Source of the DNA: Hoeflea_A sp965249925
GTDB lineage: Bacteria; Pseudomonadota; Alphaproteobacteria; Rhizobiales; Rhizobiaceae
NCBI GenBank assembly: GCA_965249925.1
Contig: OZ252260.1
Span: 7,564,001-7,628,000 of the forward strand
DNA: 64,000 nucleotides
Direction of reading: 5' to 3'
Shown here: in pieces, positions 56,633 to 64,000 of the stretch
Layout: each line of letters opens with the position of its first letter
Numbering within the stretch: position 1 is the first letter of the stretch
Position numbers and translations under genes: made by a program
Notes under the pieces: generated by a model
The model's input: only the letters and a program-made list of their open reading frames with translations
Databases searched by the model: none
What the model was told of the DNA's origin: nothing

Positions 56633-57529
56633 ATGCCTCTTGACTGGGACAAGTTGCGGATATTTCACGCGGCGGCGGAAGCCGGCTCCTTCACCCATGC
56701 GGCGGAGAAACTGCATCTGTCGCAATCGGCCATCAGCCGTCAGGTCAGCGCCCTGGAACAGGATATCGGCGTGCCGCTGTTCCACCGACACGCGCGCGGA
56801 CTGATTATGACCGAACAGGGTGAAATGCTGTACCGCACGGCGCATGACGTGCTGCTTAAGCTGGAATCGGCGCGTGTTCGCCTATCGGAATCCACCGACA
56901 AGCCGAGCGGCAAGTTGCGCGTGACGACCACGGTCGGCCTGGGATCGGGCTGGCTGACGGAACGGATGAAGGAGTTTTCCGAGCTTTATCCCGATATCCA
57001 GATCCAGTTGCTGCTCGACAACGAGGAAGTCGATGTCAGCATGCGCCTCGCCGACTGCGCAATCCGGCTGCGCCAGCCGCAACAGCCCGATCTCATTCAG
57101 CGTAAGTTGTTTACGGTTCATATGCATGTGTATGCCGCACCCACCTATCTGAACCGGCACAGCAAACCGGAACAAGTCAACGATTTCGACGACCATACGA
57201 TCATTACCTTTGGCGAGCCCGCACCCAGCTACCTGCTCGACGTGAACTGGCTCGAGGTTGCCGGCCGGGCACCGAGCAACCCGCGCCGCTCGCACCTGCA
57301 GGTCAACAATATCATCGCCATTAAGAAGGCCGCCCAGATCGGCATGGGAATCGCCATGTTGCCCGACTATGTCGTCGGACATGATGACGGCCTCGTGCAA
57401 CTCGATATCGATTCCGACGTGCCGTCATTCGACTGCTTCTTTTGCTACCCGGAAGAAATGCGCGGTTCCGCCAAATTGCGGGCCTTCCGGGACTTCCTGA
57501 TCTCCAAGGCGCGCAACTGGAAGTTCTAA
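56633..57529 (+). CDS. lsrB: LysR-family regulator, LsrB/VtlR type
   Basis: A 298-residue LysR regulator: HTH in 'LRIFHAAAEAGSFTHAAEKL' and 'HLSQSAISRQVSALEQDIGV', and a substrate-binding-like effector domain from about residue 95. Cysteines at 142, 268 and 271; LsrB proteins of this position are reported to sense oxidative stress through cysteines and to control envelope and glutathione genes, while VtlR orthologues control small RNAs and host-interaction traits. The ortholog call rests on the trxB neighbourhood and overall likeness. ATG 56633 follows AAGGACGA. Confidence 0.82.
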   Translation: MPLDWDKLRIFHAAAEAGSFTHAAEKLHLSQSAISRQVSALEQDIGVPLFHRHARGLIMTEQGEMLYRTAHDVLLKLESARVRLSESTDKPSGKLRVTTTVGLGSGWLTERMKEFSELYPDIQIQLLLDNEEVDVSMRLADCAIRLRQPQQPDLIQRKLFTVHMHVYAAPTYLNRHSKPEQVNDFDDHTIITFGEPAPSYLLDVNWLEVAGRAPSNPRRSHLQVNNIIAIKKAAQIGMGIAMLPDYVVGHDDGLVQLDIDSDVPSFDCFFCYPEEMRGSAKLRAFRDFLISKARNWKF

Positions 57530-57628
57530 ACGCCTGCAAGGGCAGATCGGGGCACGCGTTGAATCGCCGCATGAGGCATCTGAATCGGCCTCTTCAAAAA
57601 CAGTCGTAAACCCATGAAACAAAATGGC

Positions 57629-58786
57629 TTAGAACCGCCAGACGGTGTGCTGCCCTTGGAAGCCTTTCAGTTCGACCTCGCCGACGGCTGAGACCTGGTC
57701 GGGCACCAGGCGAGCGAGTTCGGATGACATCACGTTGTCGCAGCCAAACCGGTTGGCGGCTGACAGCAGCCGCGCCGTGTAATTGACGGGCGGACCGATG
57801 GCCGTGAAATCCAGCCGGTCGGCTCCGCCGATATTGCCGTAGTGGAACGTCCCGCAGTGCAGCGCCGCGCGGAACCCGATGTCGACATCAGTCTGCGCAA
57901 GGGCCTCGCGGCCCTCCGCGACCGCGTCGATGGCCGCGCCCGTTATGTCGGCCAGTGTGGTCTCGTCCGAATAGGGAAAGATCGCGAAGAATCCATCGCC
58001 CATGAATTTCAGGATTTCACCGCCGCGGGCCGTGACCGGCGGAACAAGACAGTCAAACGTATCGTTGAGAAGCGTCACGACCTCATGACCGGCCTTTTCG
58101 TTCGACAGTCTGGTGAAATCCTTGACATCCACGAACAGGATAACGGCGCTGATTTCCTCTCCGTCGCCACGGTGCACCTTGCCGCGCAGAATCTGGCTGC
58201 CGCTGTTGCGTCCGACATATGTGGATAGCAGCACCGCTGCGTTGAGTTGCAACATATAGGCTTCCGTCAATCGGGCCAGCGGGCCGTTGACCTGTTCCAG
58301 AATGGCGATGTCGCGGTCGCTGAAACCACCCTTTTGGGCAGACGACCAGGTGCAAGCGTGGGTTTCCCCGGAAGTGAAGATCAGCGGCTGGGCGAGATAA
58401 TCGGTAAAGCCCTGATCGCGCAGTTCACCGATGATGAGATAGTCCTCCGGACAGTCCTCCCGTTCGAGGTGGCGTCGGAGTTGACTCTGGTTCTCGATCA
58501 CGTGGGGTAACGGGTTGGCGGTGTACATCTCCGTTGAAAACGTTCCCATGGGAGCCCTGGCGATGTCGACGCCCTGCCCCTTCATCCAGCGGAACCGGGT
58601 ACCCTCGAGATTGGGATGCAGCGTGTAAATGAACAGCATGAACCGGTCGATCGGCACACCGAGATCCACCAGCCGCTCGCAAATGCCGGAGACAATCTTG
58701 CGAGCGTCCGAGTGGGGTCGTGCACCGCCGACCATCCAGGCGATCAATTCGTGGGCAGGGTCCGTGTTCGTTTGCCGCTCCACCAC
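57629..58786 (-). CDS. Class III adenylate/guanylate cyclase
   Basis: About 385 residues. The N-terminal about 180 residues form a GAF-like sensory region ('RKIVSGICERLVDLGVPIDR', 'FMLFIYTLHPNLEGTRFRWM') common in Rhizobiales cyclases. The catalytic domain has 'VILFVDVKDFTRLSNEKAG' (metal Asp), 'GGEILKFMGDGFFAIFP' (metal Asp) and 'TAIGPPVNYTARLLSAANRF' (the transition-state Asn and Arg region). Likely cytoplasmic, making cAMP. A GTG at 58786 with CGGAGG just upstream is chosen; ATG 58870 or an earlier start cannot be excluded. Divergent from the aldehyde dehydrogenase gene. Confidence 0.88.
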   Translation of the reverse strand: MVERQTNTDPAHELIAWMVGGARPHSDARKIVSGICERLVDLGVPIDRFMLFIYTLHPNLEGTRFRWMKGQGVDIARAPMGTFSTEMYTANPLPHVIENQSQLRRHLEREDCPEDYLIIGELRDQGFTDYLAQPLIFTSGETHACTWSSAQKGGFSDRDIAILEQVNGPLARLTEAYMLQLNAAVLLSTYVGRNSGSQILRGKVHRGDGEEISAVILFVDVKDFTRLSNEKAGHEVVTLLNDTFDCLVPPVTARGGEILKFMGDGFFAIFPYSDETTLADITGAAIDAVAEGREALAQTDVDIGFRAALHCGTFHYGNIGGADRLDFTAIGPPVNYTARLLSAANRFGCDNVMSSELARLVPDQVSAVGEVELKGFQGQHTVWRF

Positions 58787-59002
58787 GTCCTCCGACCGTT
58801 GTGATCCCGTCCGATCCGGCTCAGCGTCATCCGGCAGTGACGGCCCATTATGGCGGCAACGGACGGGCATTCGAAACACAAATCCGTGACGATGATTTTT
58901 CGCTTGACCCCGGGGGGCGACTTCTGAAATTTGCCACCTCGATCTCCGCCCGTTTGAAGGCTCGATAAAGTGGCCGGAACATCCCCACACAAGGAAGTGA
59001 AC

Positions 59003-60448
59003 ATGCAAGACGCACGTCAGTTTTACATCAACGGCCAGTGGATCGCGCCGACGGAATCCAATGATTTCGAGGTGATCGATCCGTCCTACGAAGAGGCTTT
59101 TGCAGTCATTTCACTGGGCGGCAAGACCGACACGGATGCCGCGGTCGCGGCAGCTCGGGAGGCGTTCGATGGCTGGAGCCGAACCTCCCGCGACGAACGC
59201 CTGTCCTATCTGGAAAAGATCGCTGAGGCCTATAAGCGCCGTTCCGACGAGATGGGCGAAGTGATTTCGCGTGAGATGGGCGCGCCGATCACCATGTCGA
59301 AATCCGACCAGGCGGGAGCCGGTTACGGTCATATCCGCGCCCTCACCCGAGCTCTCCAAGCATTCCAGTTTGACCGTCCGCTTGGCGACCATGCGCCGAA
59401 CGACCGCATCCTGCTCGAGCCAATCGGGGTGTGCGGCATGATTACGCCATGGAACTGGCCGATGAACCAGGTCACACTCAAGGTCGTTGCGGCACTGGCA
59501 ACCGGCTGTACCATGGTCCTCAAGCCGTCGGAAATCGCTCCGCTGTCGTCGATGCTGTTTGCAGAAATACTCGACGAAGCCGGCTTGCCGGCCGGTGTAT
59601 TCAACCTCGTCAATGGCAACGGAGTGGGGGTCGGCACGCAGCTCTCCGGACATCCGGATGTCGATATGATCTCCTTCACCGGATCGGCGCGCGCCGGCAT
59701 CGCAATCTCCAAGAATGCCGCCGACACCATCAAACGCGTGGGTCTTGAGCTCGGTGGCAAAGGCGCCAACATCATCTTTGCCGATGCCGACGAGAAAGCT
59801 GTCAGGCGCGGCACCCGGCATTGCTTCAACAATACCGGGCAATCGTGCAATGCGCCAACCCGGATGCTGGTTCAGCGGGCAATCTATGACGATGCGGTCG
59901 AAGAAGCGGTACGCACCGCCGAGAGCACCGACGTCGATGTTGCCTCCAAAGAAGGGCGGCACATTGGACCCCTGGTCTCCGAAATCCAGTTCGACAAGGT
60001 TCAGAACCTGATTGATATCGGAATCAAGGAGGGAGCGCGGCTCGTCGCCGGCGGATTGGGGCGTCCAGAGGGCCTCAATCGCGGTTATTTTGTGCGGCCA
60101 ACGGTCTTCGCCGACGTCTCAAACGACATGACCATCGCCCGCGAAGAGATCTTCGGACCGGTGCTGTCGATCATCCCGTTTGACAGCGAGGAAGAGGCAA
60201 TCGATATCGCCAACGACACCGATTACGGACTGACCAACTACGTCCAGACACAGGACCATGCGAAGGCCAACCGCGTCGCACGGCGCCTACGCTCCGGTAT
60301 GGTCGAAATGAACGGGCAACCGCGTGGGCGCGGTGCTCCCTTTGGCGGATACAAGCAGTCCGGCAACGGCCGTGAAGGAGGAGTCTGGGGTCTGGAAGAG
60401 TTCCTCGAGGTCAAAACCGTCAGCGGCTGGACGCCGGAACAGCAGTAA
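59003..60448 (+). CDS. Aldehyde dehydrogenase family protein
   Basis: A 481-residue NAD(P)-dependent aldehyde dehydrogenase. 'GMITPWNWPMNQVTLKVVAA' (substrate channel), 'FTGSARAGIAISKNAADTIK' (nucleotide site), 'LELGGKGANIIFADAD' (general base Glu), 'FNNTGQSCNAPTRMLV' (catalytic Cys), 'EEIFGPVLSIIPF'. Substrate not determined. Starts at ATG 59003 after AAGGAAGTG. Followed by a candidate sRNA and a terminator on the same strand. Confidence 0.95.
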   Translation: MQDARQFYINGQWIAPTESNDFEVIDPSYEEAFAVISLGGKTDTDAAVAAAREAFDGWSRTSRDERLSYLEKIAEAYKRRSDEMGEVISREMGAPITMSKSDQAGAGYGHIRALTRALQAFQFDRPLGDHAPNDRILLEPIGVCGMITPWNWPMNQVTLKVVAALATGCTMVLKPSEIAPLSSMLFAEILDEAGLPAGVFNLVNGNGVGVGTQLSGHPDVDMISFTGSARAGIAISKNAADTIKRVGLELGGKGANIIFADADEKAVRRGTRHCFNNTGQSCNAPTRMLVQRAIYDDAVEEAVRTAESTDVDVASKEGRHIGPLVSEIQFDKVQNLIDIGIKEGARLVAGGLGRPEGLNRGYFVRPTVFADVSNDMTIAREEIFGPVLSIIPFDSEEEAIDIANDTDYGLTNYVQTQDHAKANRVARRLRSGMVEMNGQPRGRGAPFGGYKQSGNGREGGVWGLEEFLEVKTVSGWTPEQQ

Positions 60449-60575
60449 GGTCAACGGGTTGCACGGGCCCGGTCAAGCCCATACGGATATGCAAGACAAG
60501 CCCTGCACTCAACGCATGCCTGCCATGCAAGTGGTTTCTCTTGCAATTTTCAGTGGGAGTTTCCATATCTTGGAA

Positions 60576-60700
60576 AGCTGACAATCCGATGGACTTGTCC
60601 TCCCAGTTCCATCTGTCAGCTGTGTTCCCCTCTGGAGGTTTAGATTACGAACCTTCTAATTCATCGGGCCAGAGAGCTTCTCTCCTGGCCCGTTTTTTTT
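60576..60700 (+). ncRNA. Candidate trans-acting small RNA with anti-Shine-Dalgarno loops
   Basis: A stretch of about 125 nt with all parts of an independent sRNA. Promoter-like CTTGCA (60540-60545), an 18-bp gap, CATATC (60564-60569). The transcript would fold a first stem AGCTGACA...TGTCAGCT (about 60576-60622) whose loop side holds CCTCCC (60599-60604). A second unpaired segment carries CCCCTC (60628-60633), and the 3' end is a strong terminator. Pyrimidine-rich CCUCC loops are typical of Rhizobiales sRNAs that pair with ribosome binding sites. It may instead be the 3' region of the aldehyde dehydrogenase mRNA. Confidence 0.5.
60665..60700 (+). terminator. Strong rho-independent terminator
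   Basis: Stem CGGGCCAG (60665-60672) with CTGGCCCG (60685-60692), extended inside by GAGA/TCTC pairing, followed by eight T residues (60693-60700). It ends the candidate sRNA or the aldehyde dehydrogenase transcript. The T-run touches the stop codon of the convergent msrP gene. Confidence 0.9.
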
Positions 60701-61676
60701 ACATATACAGGCTTTCCTGCTGCAACTCGTCGTAAAGGTGGGCGACCTGCTCTCCATAACCGTTGAACAGAAGCGTCGGGACCTTTTCGCCCGTATGCAG
60801 GATGCGTTCCTCGCTTTGGCTCCAGCGGCGATGCGGAACGTCCGGATTGACGTTGGCCCAGAACCCGTATTCCTGAGGCAGGATAGTCTCCCAGAAACTG
60901 ACCGGTCGTTCGTCCGTAAAGCTGATGCGCTTGATCGATTTGATTGACTTGAACCCGTATTTCCACGGCAGCGCCAGCCGGATCGGCGCACCAAACTGCT
61001 TGTCGATCGGACCGCCGTAGGCACCGGTCACCATGAAAGCCAGGTCGTTACCGGCCTCTTCCATGGTCACGCCTTCGACATACGGCCAGGGATACCATCT
61101 CTGCCGCTGACCGGTCGCAACATCGGGATCCATAAAGGTCTCGAAACGGATGTATCTGGCCGAGGACAACGGTTTGGCCATGGCGACCAGGTCCGACAGC
61201 GGAAAACCCGTCCACGGGATCGTCATCGACCAGGCTTCGACACAGCGGTGGCGGTAAAGCCGCTCCTCCAGGTTGACACGGCCGAGCAGGTCCTCGAACC
61301 CGATGGTGAACGGTTTTTCCACCAGCCCGTCAACGGCGATATCCCAGGGATCCGTTTGCAACGCCTGAGCCGCCCTCCAAATCTGTTTGTGGGAGCCGAA
61401 TTCGTAGAAATTGTTGTAACGCGCATTGATCTCCTTCGGAGTGAGATCGCGGTCGAGGACGAAAGCCTCGTTGCGTGTCGCCGGGTAAAGATGCGCTCCA
61501 GGTCCTGCCTCTTCCGCCGCGCGCGCCTTGAGCGGCGGCATGGCCGCGGCTGCCGCCAGACCGAGACCGGCCAGCCCCATGTGTCGGATCAGGTCCCGGC
61601 GGTTGACAAATGCGCTTTGCGGCGTCGCATAAGCTTCGGCGATCGTCCAGGACGGTTTGCGGGTGATGTGAACCAT
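60699..61676 (-). CDS. msrP: Periplasmic methionine-sulfoxide reductase catalytic subunit MsrP (YedY)
   Basis: A 325-residue molybdopterin enzyme that repairs oxidised methionines in periplasmic proteins. Twin-arginine signal 'NRRDLIRHMGLAGLGLAAAA' at about residues 25-50, molybdenum-ligand cysteine in 'YRHRCVEAWSMTIPWTGFPL', and family segments 'EFGSHKQIWRAAQAL', 'PWPYVEGVTMEEA', 'LPWKYGFKSIKSIKRISFTD', 'HRRWSQSEERIL'. ATG 61676 has GGAGG upstream. The membrane partner MsrQ (YedZ), normally adjacent, is not seen here. Confidence 0.95.
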   Translation of the reverse strand: MVHITRKPSWTIAEAYATPQSAFVNRRDLIRHMGLAGLGLAAAAAMPPLKARAAEEAGPGAHLYPATRNEAFVLDRDLTPKEINARYNNFYEFGSHKQIWRAAQALQTDPWDIAVDGLVEKPFTIGFEDLLGRVNLEERLYRHRCVEAWSMTIPWTGFPLSDLVAMAKPLSSARYIRFETFMDPDVATGQRQRWYPWPYVEGVTMEEAGNDLAFMVTGAYGGPIDKQFGAPIRLALPWKYGFKSIKSIKRISFTDERPVSFWETILPQEYGFWANVNPDVPHRRWSQSEERILHTGEKVPTLLFNGYGEQVAHLYDELQQESLYM

Positions 61677-61765
61677 GGGCGCCTCCATTTTGGGCGCCGA
61701 TCATAGATCGGGCGGCCGGGCGGGCAACCCAAGCGTCTTCACAATGCGGTGTAGCAGCCGCTGGC

Positions 61766-62968
61766 TCAGTGGCACGCCGCGCAGAAACGCTGGATGCGCC
61801 GGCCGGCCTCCTCCAACTGCTCGTCGGAGGTGGCATAGGAGATACGGAAATTGGGGCTCAGCCCGAAGGCAGCCCCATGCACCACGGCAACCCCCTCCGA
61901 CTCGAGCAGTTCAGTGACGAAATCCTCGTCGGATTCGATGCTCTTGCCCGATGGCGCGGTCTTGCCGATGAGCCCGGCGCATGACGGGTACACGTAAAAA
62001 GCACCACGTGGCGTCGGGCAGGAAATGCCCGTCGCCTGGTTGAGCATCGAGACGATCAGATCGCGACGACGCTCAAAAACGCTCTTGTTGTTCGCCACGA
62101 AATCCTGCGGACCATTGAGCGCTTCCACAGCCGCCCATTGAGCGATCGAGGTGGCGCCCGACGTTTGCTGGCCCTGGATGAGATCCATTGCCTTGATCAG
62201 TTCCCTGGGTCCGGCGGCGTACCCGATGCGCCATCCGGTCATCGCATAGGCCTTGGACACACCGTTCATCGTCAGCGTGCGGTCGTAGAGACGCGGTTCC
62301 ACCTGCGCTGGCGTCGTGAATTCGAAATCGCCATAGACGAGATGTTCATAGATGTCGTCCGTTAAAATCCATACATGCGGGTGACGCATCAGCACGTCGG
62401 TCAATGTCTTGAGTTCCTCGCGCGAGTAAGCCGCGCCGGAGGGATTGGACGGTGAGTTAAACATCAACCATTTGGTTTTTGGCGTGATGGCCGCTTCAAG
62501 TGCCTCCGGTTCGAGCTTGAACTCGTTTTCCAGCGTCGTCTCGGCAAAAACCGCGGTTCCGCCGCACAGGGCAACCATTTCCGGATAGCTGACCCAGTAC
62601 GGCGTCGGAATGATCACCTCGTCTCCCGCATTGAGTGTGGCCATGAATGCGTTGAACAGAATCTGTTTGCCACCGGTCCCCGCAATTACTTGCTGGGGCG
62701 TGTAGGTCAGACCGTTGTCGCGCGCGAACTTGTTGGCGATCGCCTCGCGCAGTTCAGGAATACCAGGAACCGGCGTGTATCTGGTCATCCCGCGATTGAT
62801 AGCGTCGATCGCCGCTGTCTTGACATTGTCGGGCGTATCGAAATCCGGTTCGCCAGCTCCGAGCCCGATCACATCCCGGCCTGCCGCCCGTAGCTCCCGG
62901 GCTTTTTGCGCGACCGCTATCGTCGCGGACGGTTTCACACGCGACAGCGCATCGGCGAGGAAGGCCAT
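61766..62968 (-). CDS. aatA: Aspartate aminotransferase (class I PLP aminotransferase)
   Basis: A 400-residue PLP enzyme of the Ib subgroup typical of rhizobia. 'IGLGAGEPDFDTPDNVKTAA', 'YTPVPGIPELREAIANKFAR', 'MFNSPSNPSGAAYSREEL', PLP lysine in 'TMNGVSKAYAMTGWRIGYAA', and the C-terminal substrate arginine in 'NFRISYATSDEQLEEA'. Interconverts aspartate and oxaloacetate with glutamate. Lies 90 bp upstream of msrP on the same strand and divergent from the EAL-domain gene. Confidence 0.94.
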   Translation of the reverse strand: MAFLADALSRVKPSATIAVAQKARELRAAGRDVIGLGAGEPDFDTPDNVKTAAIDAINRGMTRYTPVPGIPELREAIANKFARDNGLTYTPQQVIAGTGGKQILFNAFMATLNAGDEVIIPTPYWVSYPEMVALCGGTAVFAETTLENEFKLEPEALEAAITPKTKWLMFNSPSNPSGAAYSREELKTLTDVLMRHPHVWILTDDIYEHLVYGDFEFTTPAQVEPRLYDRTLTMNGVSKAYAMTGWRIGYAAGPRELIKAMDLIQGQQTSGATSIAQWAAVEALNGPQDFVANNKSVFERRRDLIVSMLNQATGISCPTPRGAFYVYPSCAGLIGKTAPSGKSIESDEDFVTELLESEGVAVVHGAAFGLSPNFRISYATSDEQLEEAGRRIQRFCAACH

Positions 62969-63060
62969 GAAATGTCTCCATTATGGGAAGGGACGGATCG
63001 TGTATACTTCTATGTCGAATCATCCGTGCGAGTGCAAGATGGTTTGCACCATGGGACACC

Positions 63061-63912
63061 ATGGAGGGGCGGCAGTCTGGTCTAGGGGAACTGCGTTTGC
63101 AGCGAGACGGACATAGCGGCCGCATTGTGCGCGAAAAGGACGGATCGTCGTCTGGCTGTTTTGGGCCGTTTGTTCTCAAGACAGCGCTCCAGCCCATTTT
63201 TGGACAATCGAACGACGGGCAATTGACGGTGCGCGGCCTCGAGGCCCTGCTGCGTCTTTATCGGGAGGGCAAACCCTATCCGACCTCCCGGTTCTTCTCC
63301 CAGGTTGGCGGCCGGGAACGACGGGTGTTGGACTCCCTGTGCGTAACGCTTCATTTGGCCAACGCCGCGTTAGAGCGCGACGGCGATCTGCTGCTCTTTC
63401 TCAACCTGAGTCCTGCCCTGTATCGCAGCAAACTGAAGGTGTTGTCGGAAATCGACGCCTTCGTCCGGATGGTTGGCAGGAGTCGATTCGCGACCCATCA
63501 GATCATTTGTGAAATCACCGAAGATCAGGCAGCGCGATCGGATATTCTGCGTCTGATGGTAACGGCGCTGCGTCAGAACGGGTTCCAAATCGCTGTCGAC
63601 GACTATGGTGTGGCCAGTTCCGATTCCGATCGCGTCTCCCTGATCCGGCCTGACATCGTCAAACTGGACGGCGACTGGAGCAAACGGCTGATGGCCACCG
63701 AGCCCGGATACTCGGTTCTGCGAGACTGTGTTTCGCGATTCCATGACAAGGGAATCGCCGTTGTCATCGAAGGCCTCGAAAGCCACTGGCAGATCGATCT
63801 CGGCTGGGGCGCCGGTGCAGACTACATCCAAGGCTATGGTTTGGCTCGGCCACGTCTGGCGCCCACGACATTCACGACACAACCACAGGGTACATCAGCC
63901 GGTCACAATTAA
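63061..63912 (+). CDS. EAL-domain cyclic-di-GMP phosphodiesterase
   Basis: A 283-residue stand-alone EAL domain. The signature appears as 'RGLEALLRLYREG'; metal and catalytic positions are seen in 'LFLNLSPALY', 'IICEITEDQ', 'IAVDDYGVASSD' (D-D-Y-G for D-D-F-G), 'DIVKLDGDW', 'VVIEGLES' and 'YIQGYGLARP'. With these kept, activity is likely, lowering cyclic di-GMP. No sensor domain or membrane segment. ATG 63061 is used; the frame is open from 62983, and neither start has a strong ribosome binding site. Confidence 0.85.
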   Translation: MEGRQSGLGELRLQRDGHSGRIVREKDGSSSGCFGPFVLKTALQPIFGQSNDGQLTVRGLEALLRLYREGKPYPTSRFFSQVGGRERRVLDSLCVTLHLANAALERDGDLLLFLNLSPALYRSKLKVLSEIDAFVRMVGRSRFATHQIICEITEDQAARSDILRLMVTALRQNGFQIAVDDYGVASSDSDRVSLIRPDIVKLDGDWSKRLMATEPGYSVLRDCVSRFHDKGIAVVIEGLESHWQIDLGWGAGADYIQGYGLARPRLAPTTFTTQPQGTSAGHN

Positions 63913-64000
63913 TTCACCAGATCGGTCCAGCAACGACAAGATTCCGTCTCCCTTCGGTCCAATTCAGCCCGTTTCATAGCAGCCGGCCAAACAGCACCGC

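Noticed and set aside
63913..64000. End of a minus-strand gene at the right edge
   Set aside because: A frame reading A-V-L-F-G-R-L-L and a stop is possible, but fewer than ten codons are visible, too few to support a call.

Overview
The window reads as chromosome of an alphaproteobacterium of the order Hyphomicrobiales (Rhizobiales). The support is gene content and order: rpoD and dnaG, then yqeY, carA and carB, then greA, an LpsB/LpcC-type core mannosyltransferase, an Lrp-type regulator, trxB and an LsrB/VtlR-type LysR gene. This order resembles Sinorhizobium, Agrobacterium and Brucella relatives. Coding density is high and GC-rich, except for an AT-richer block at about 23.5-29.5 kb.

Layout. 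0-2.8 kb: a truncated ABC transporter membrane domain behind a TetR-like palindrome, an MDR-family oxidoreductase and a SnoaL-like protein. 2.99-8.6 kb: an unusual two-gene cassette. Its first gene is a papain-like cysteine peptidase joined to a degenerate alpha/beta-hydrolase. Its second is a 1130-residue protein joining an SGNH hydrolase, a caspase/metacaspase-type peptidase, an M15-type metallopeptidase and an unassigned C-terminal domain. This is the best candidate for an undescribed system. 9.1-14.6 kb: a DUF1127 protein, bdhA coupled to a patatin-like lipase, small hypothetical proteins, a BciA-type divinyl chlorophyllide reductase and a DUF4031 protein. 14.7-22.9 kb: a two-module NRPS (C-A-PCP-C-A-PCP-TE) preceded by a 330-340 residue protein that may be a tailoring enzyme.

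23.5-29.5 kb is an island-like block next to a tRNA with anticodon CAU. It holds an AT-rich orphan gene, the decayed early region of a Mu-like phage (frameshifted repressor, Ner-like protein, DnaA-domain-IV-like protein, truncated ParB) and a convergent Gp37/Gp68 (three-Cys) and TcmP pair. 29.7-37.3 kb is mostly core: SIMPL protein, glycine-rich secreted protein, NTF2-like protein, GST, YjbQ, rpoD and dnaG.

37.5-47.1 kb: a GntR/LacI-type regulator, then a probable operon of oxidoreductase, PHP/DUF3604 protein, a sugar ABC importer (binding protein, two permeases, ATPase) and a type I sulfatase. It looks like an uptake and degradation route for a sulfated sugar, placed between dnaG and yqeY. 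47.1-64 kb: yqeY, carAB, greA, lpsB, a 347-bp MITE-like element with perfect 34-bp inverted ends, lrp, trxB, lsrB, a class III adenylate cyclase, an aldehyde dehydrogenase, a candidate sRNA with its terminator, msrP, aspartate aminotransferase and an EAL-domain phosphodiesterase.

All calls come from reading the sequence by eye. No database search was run.
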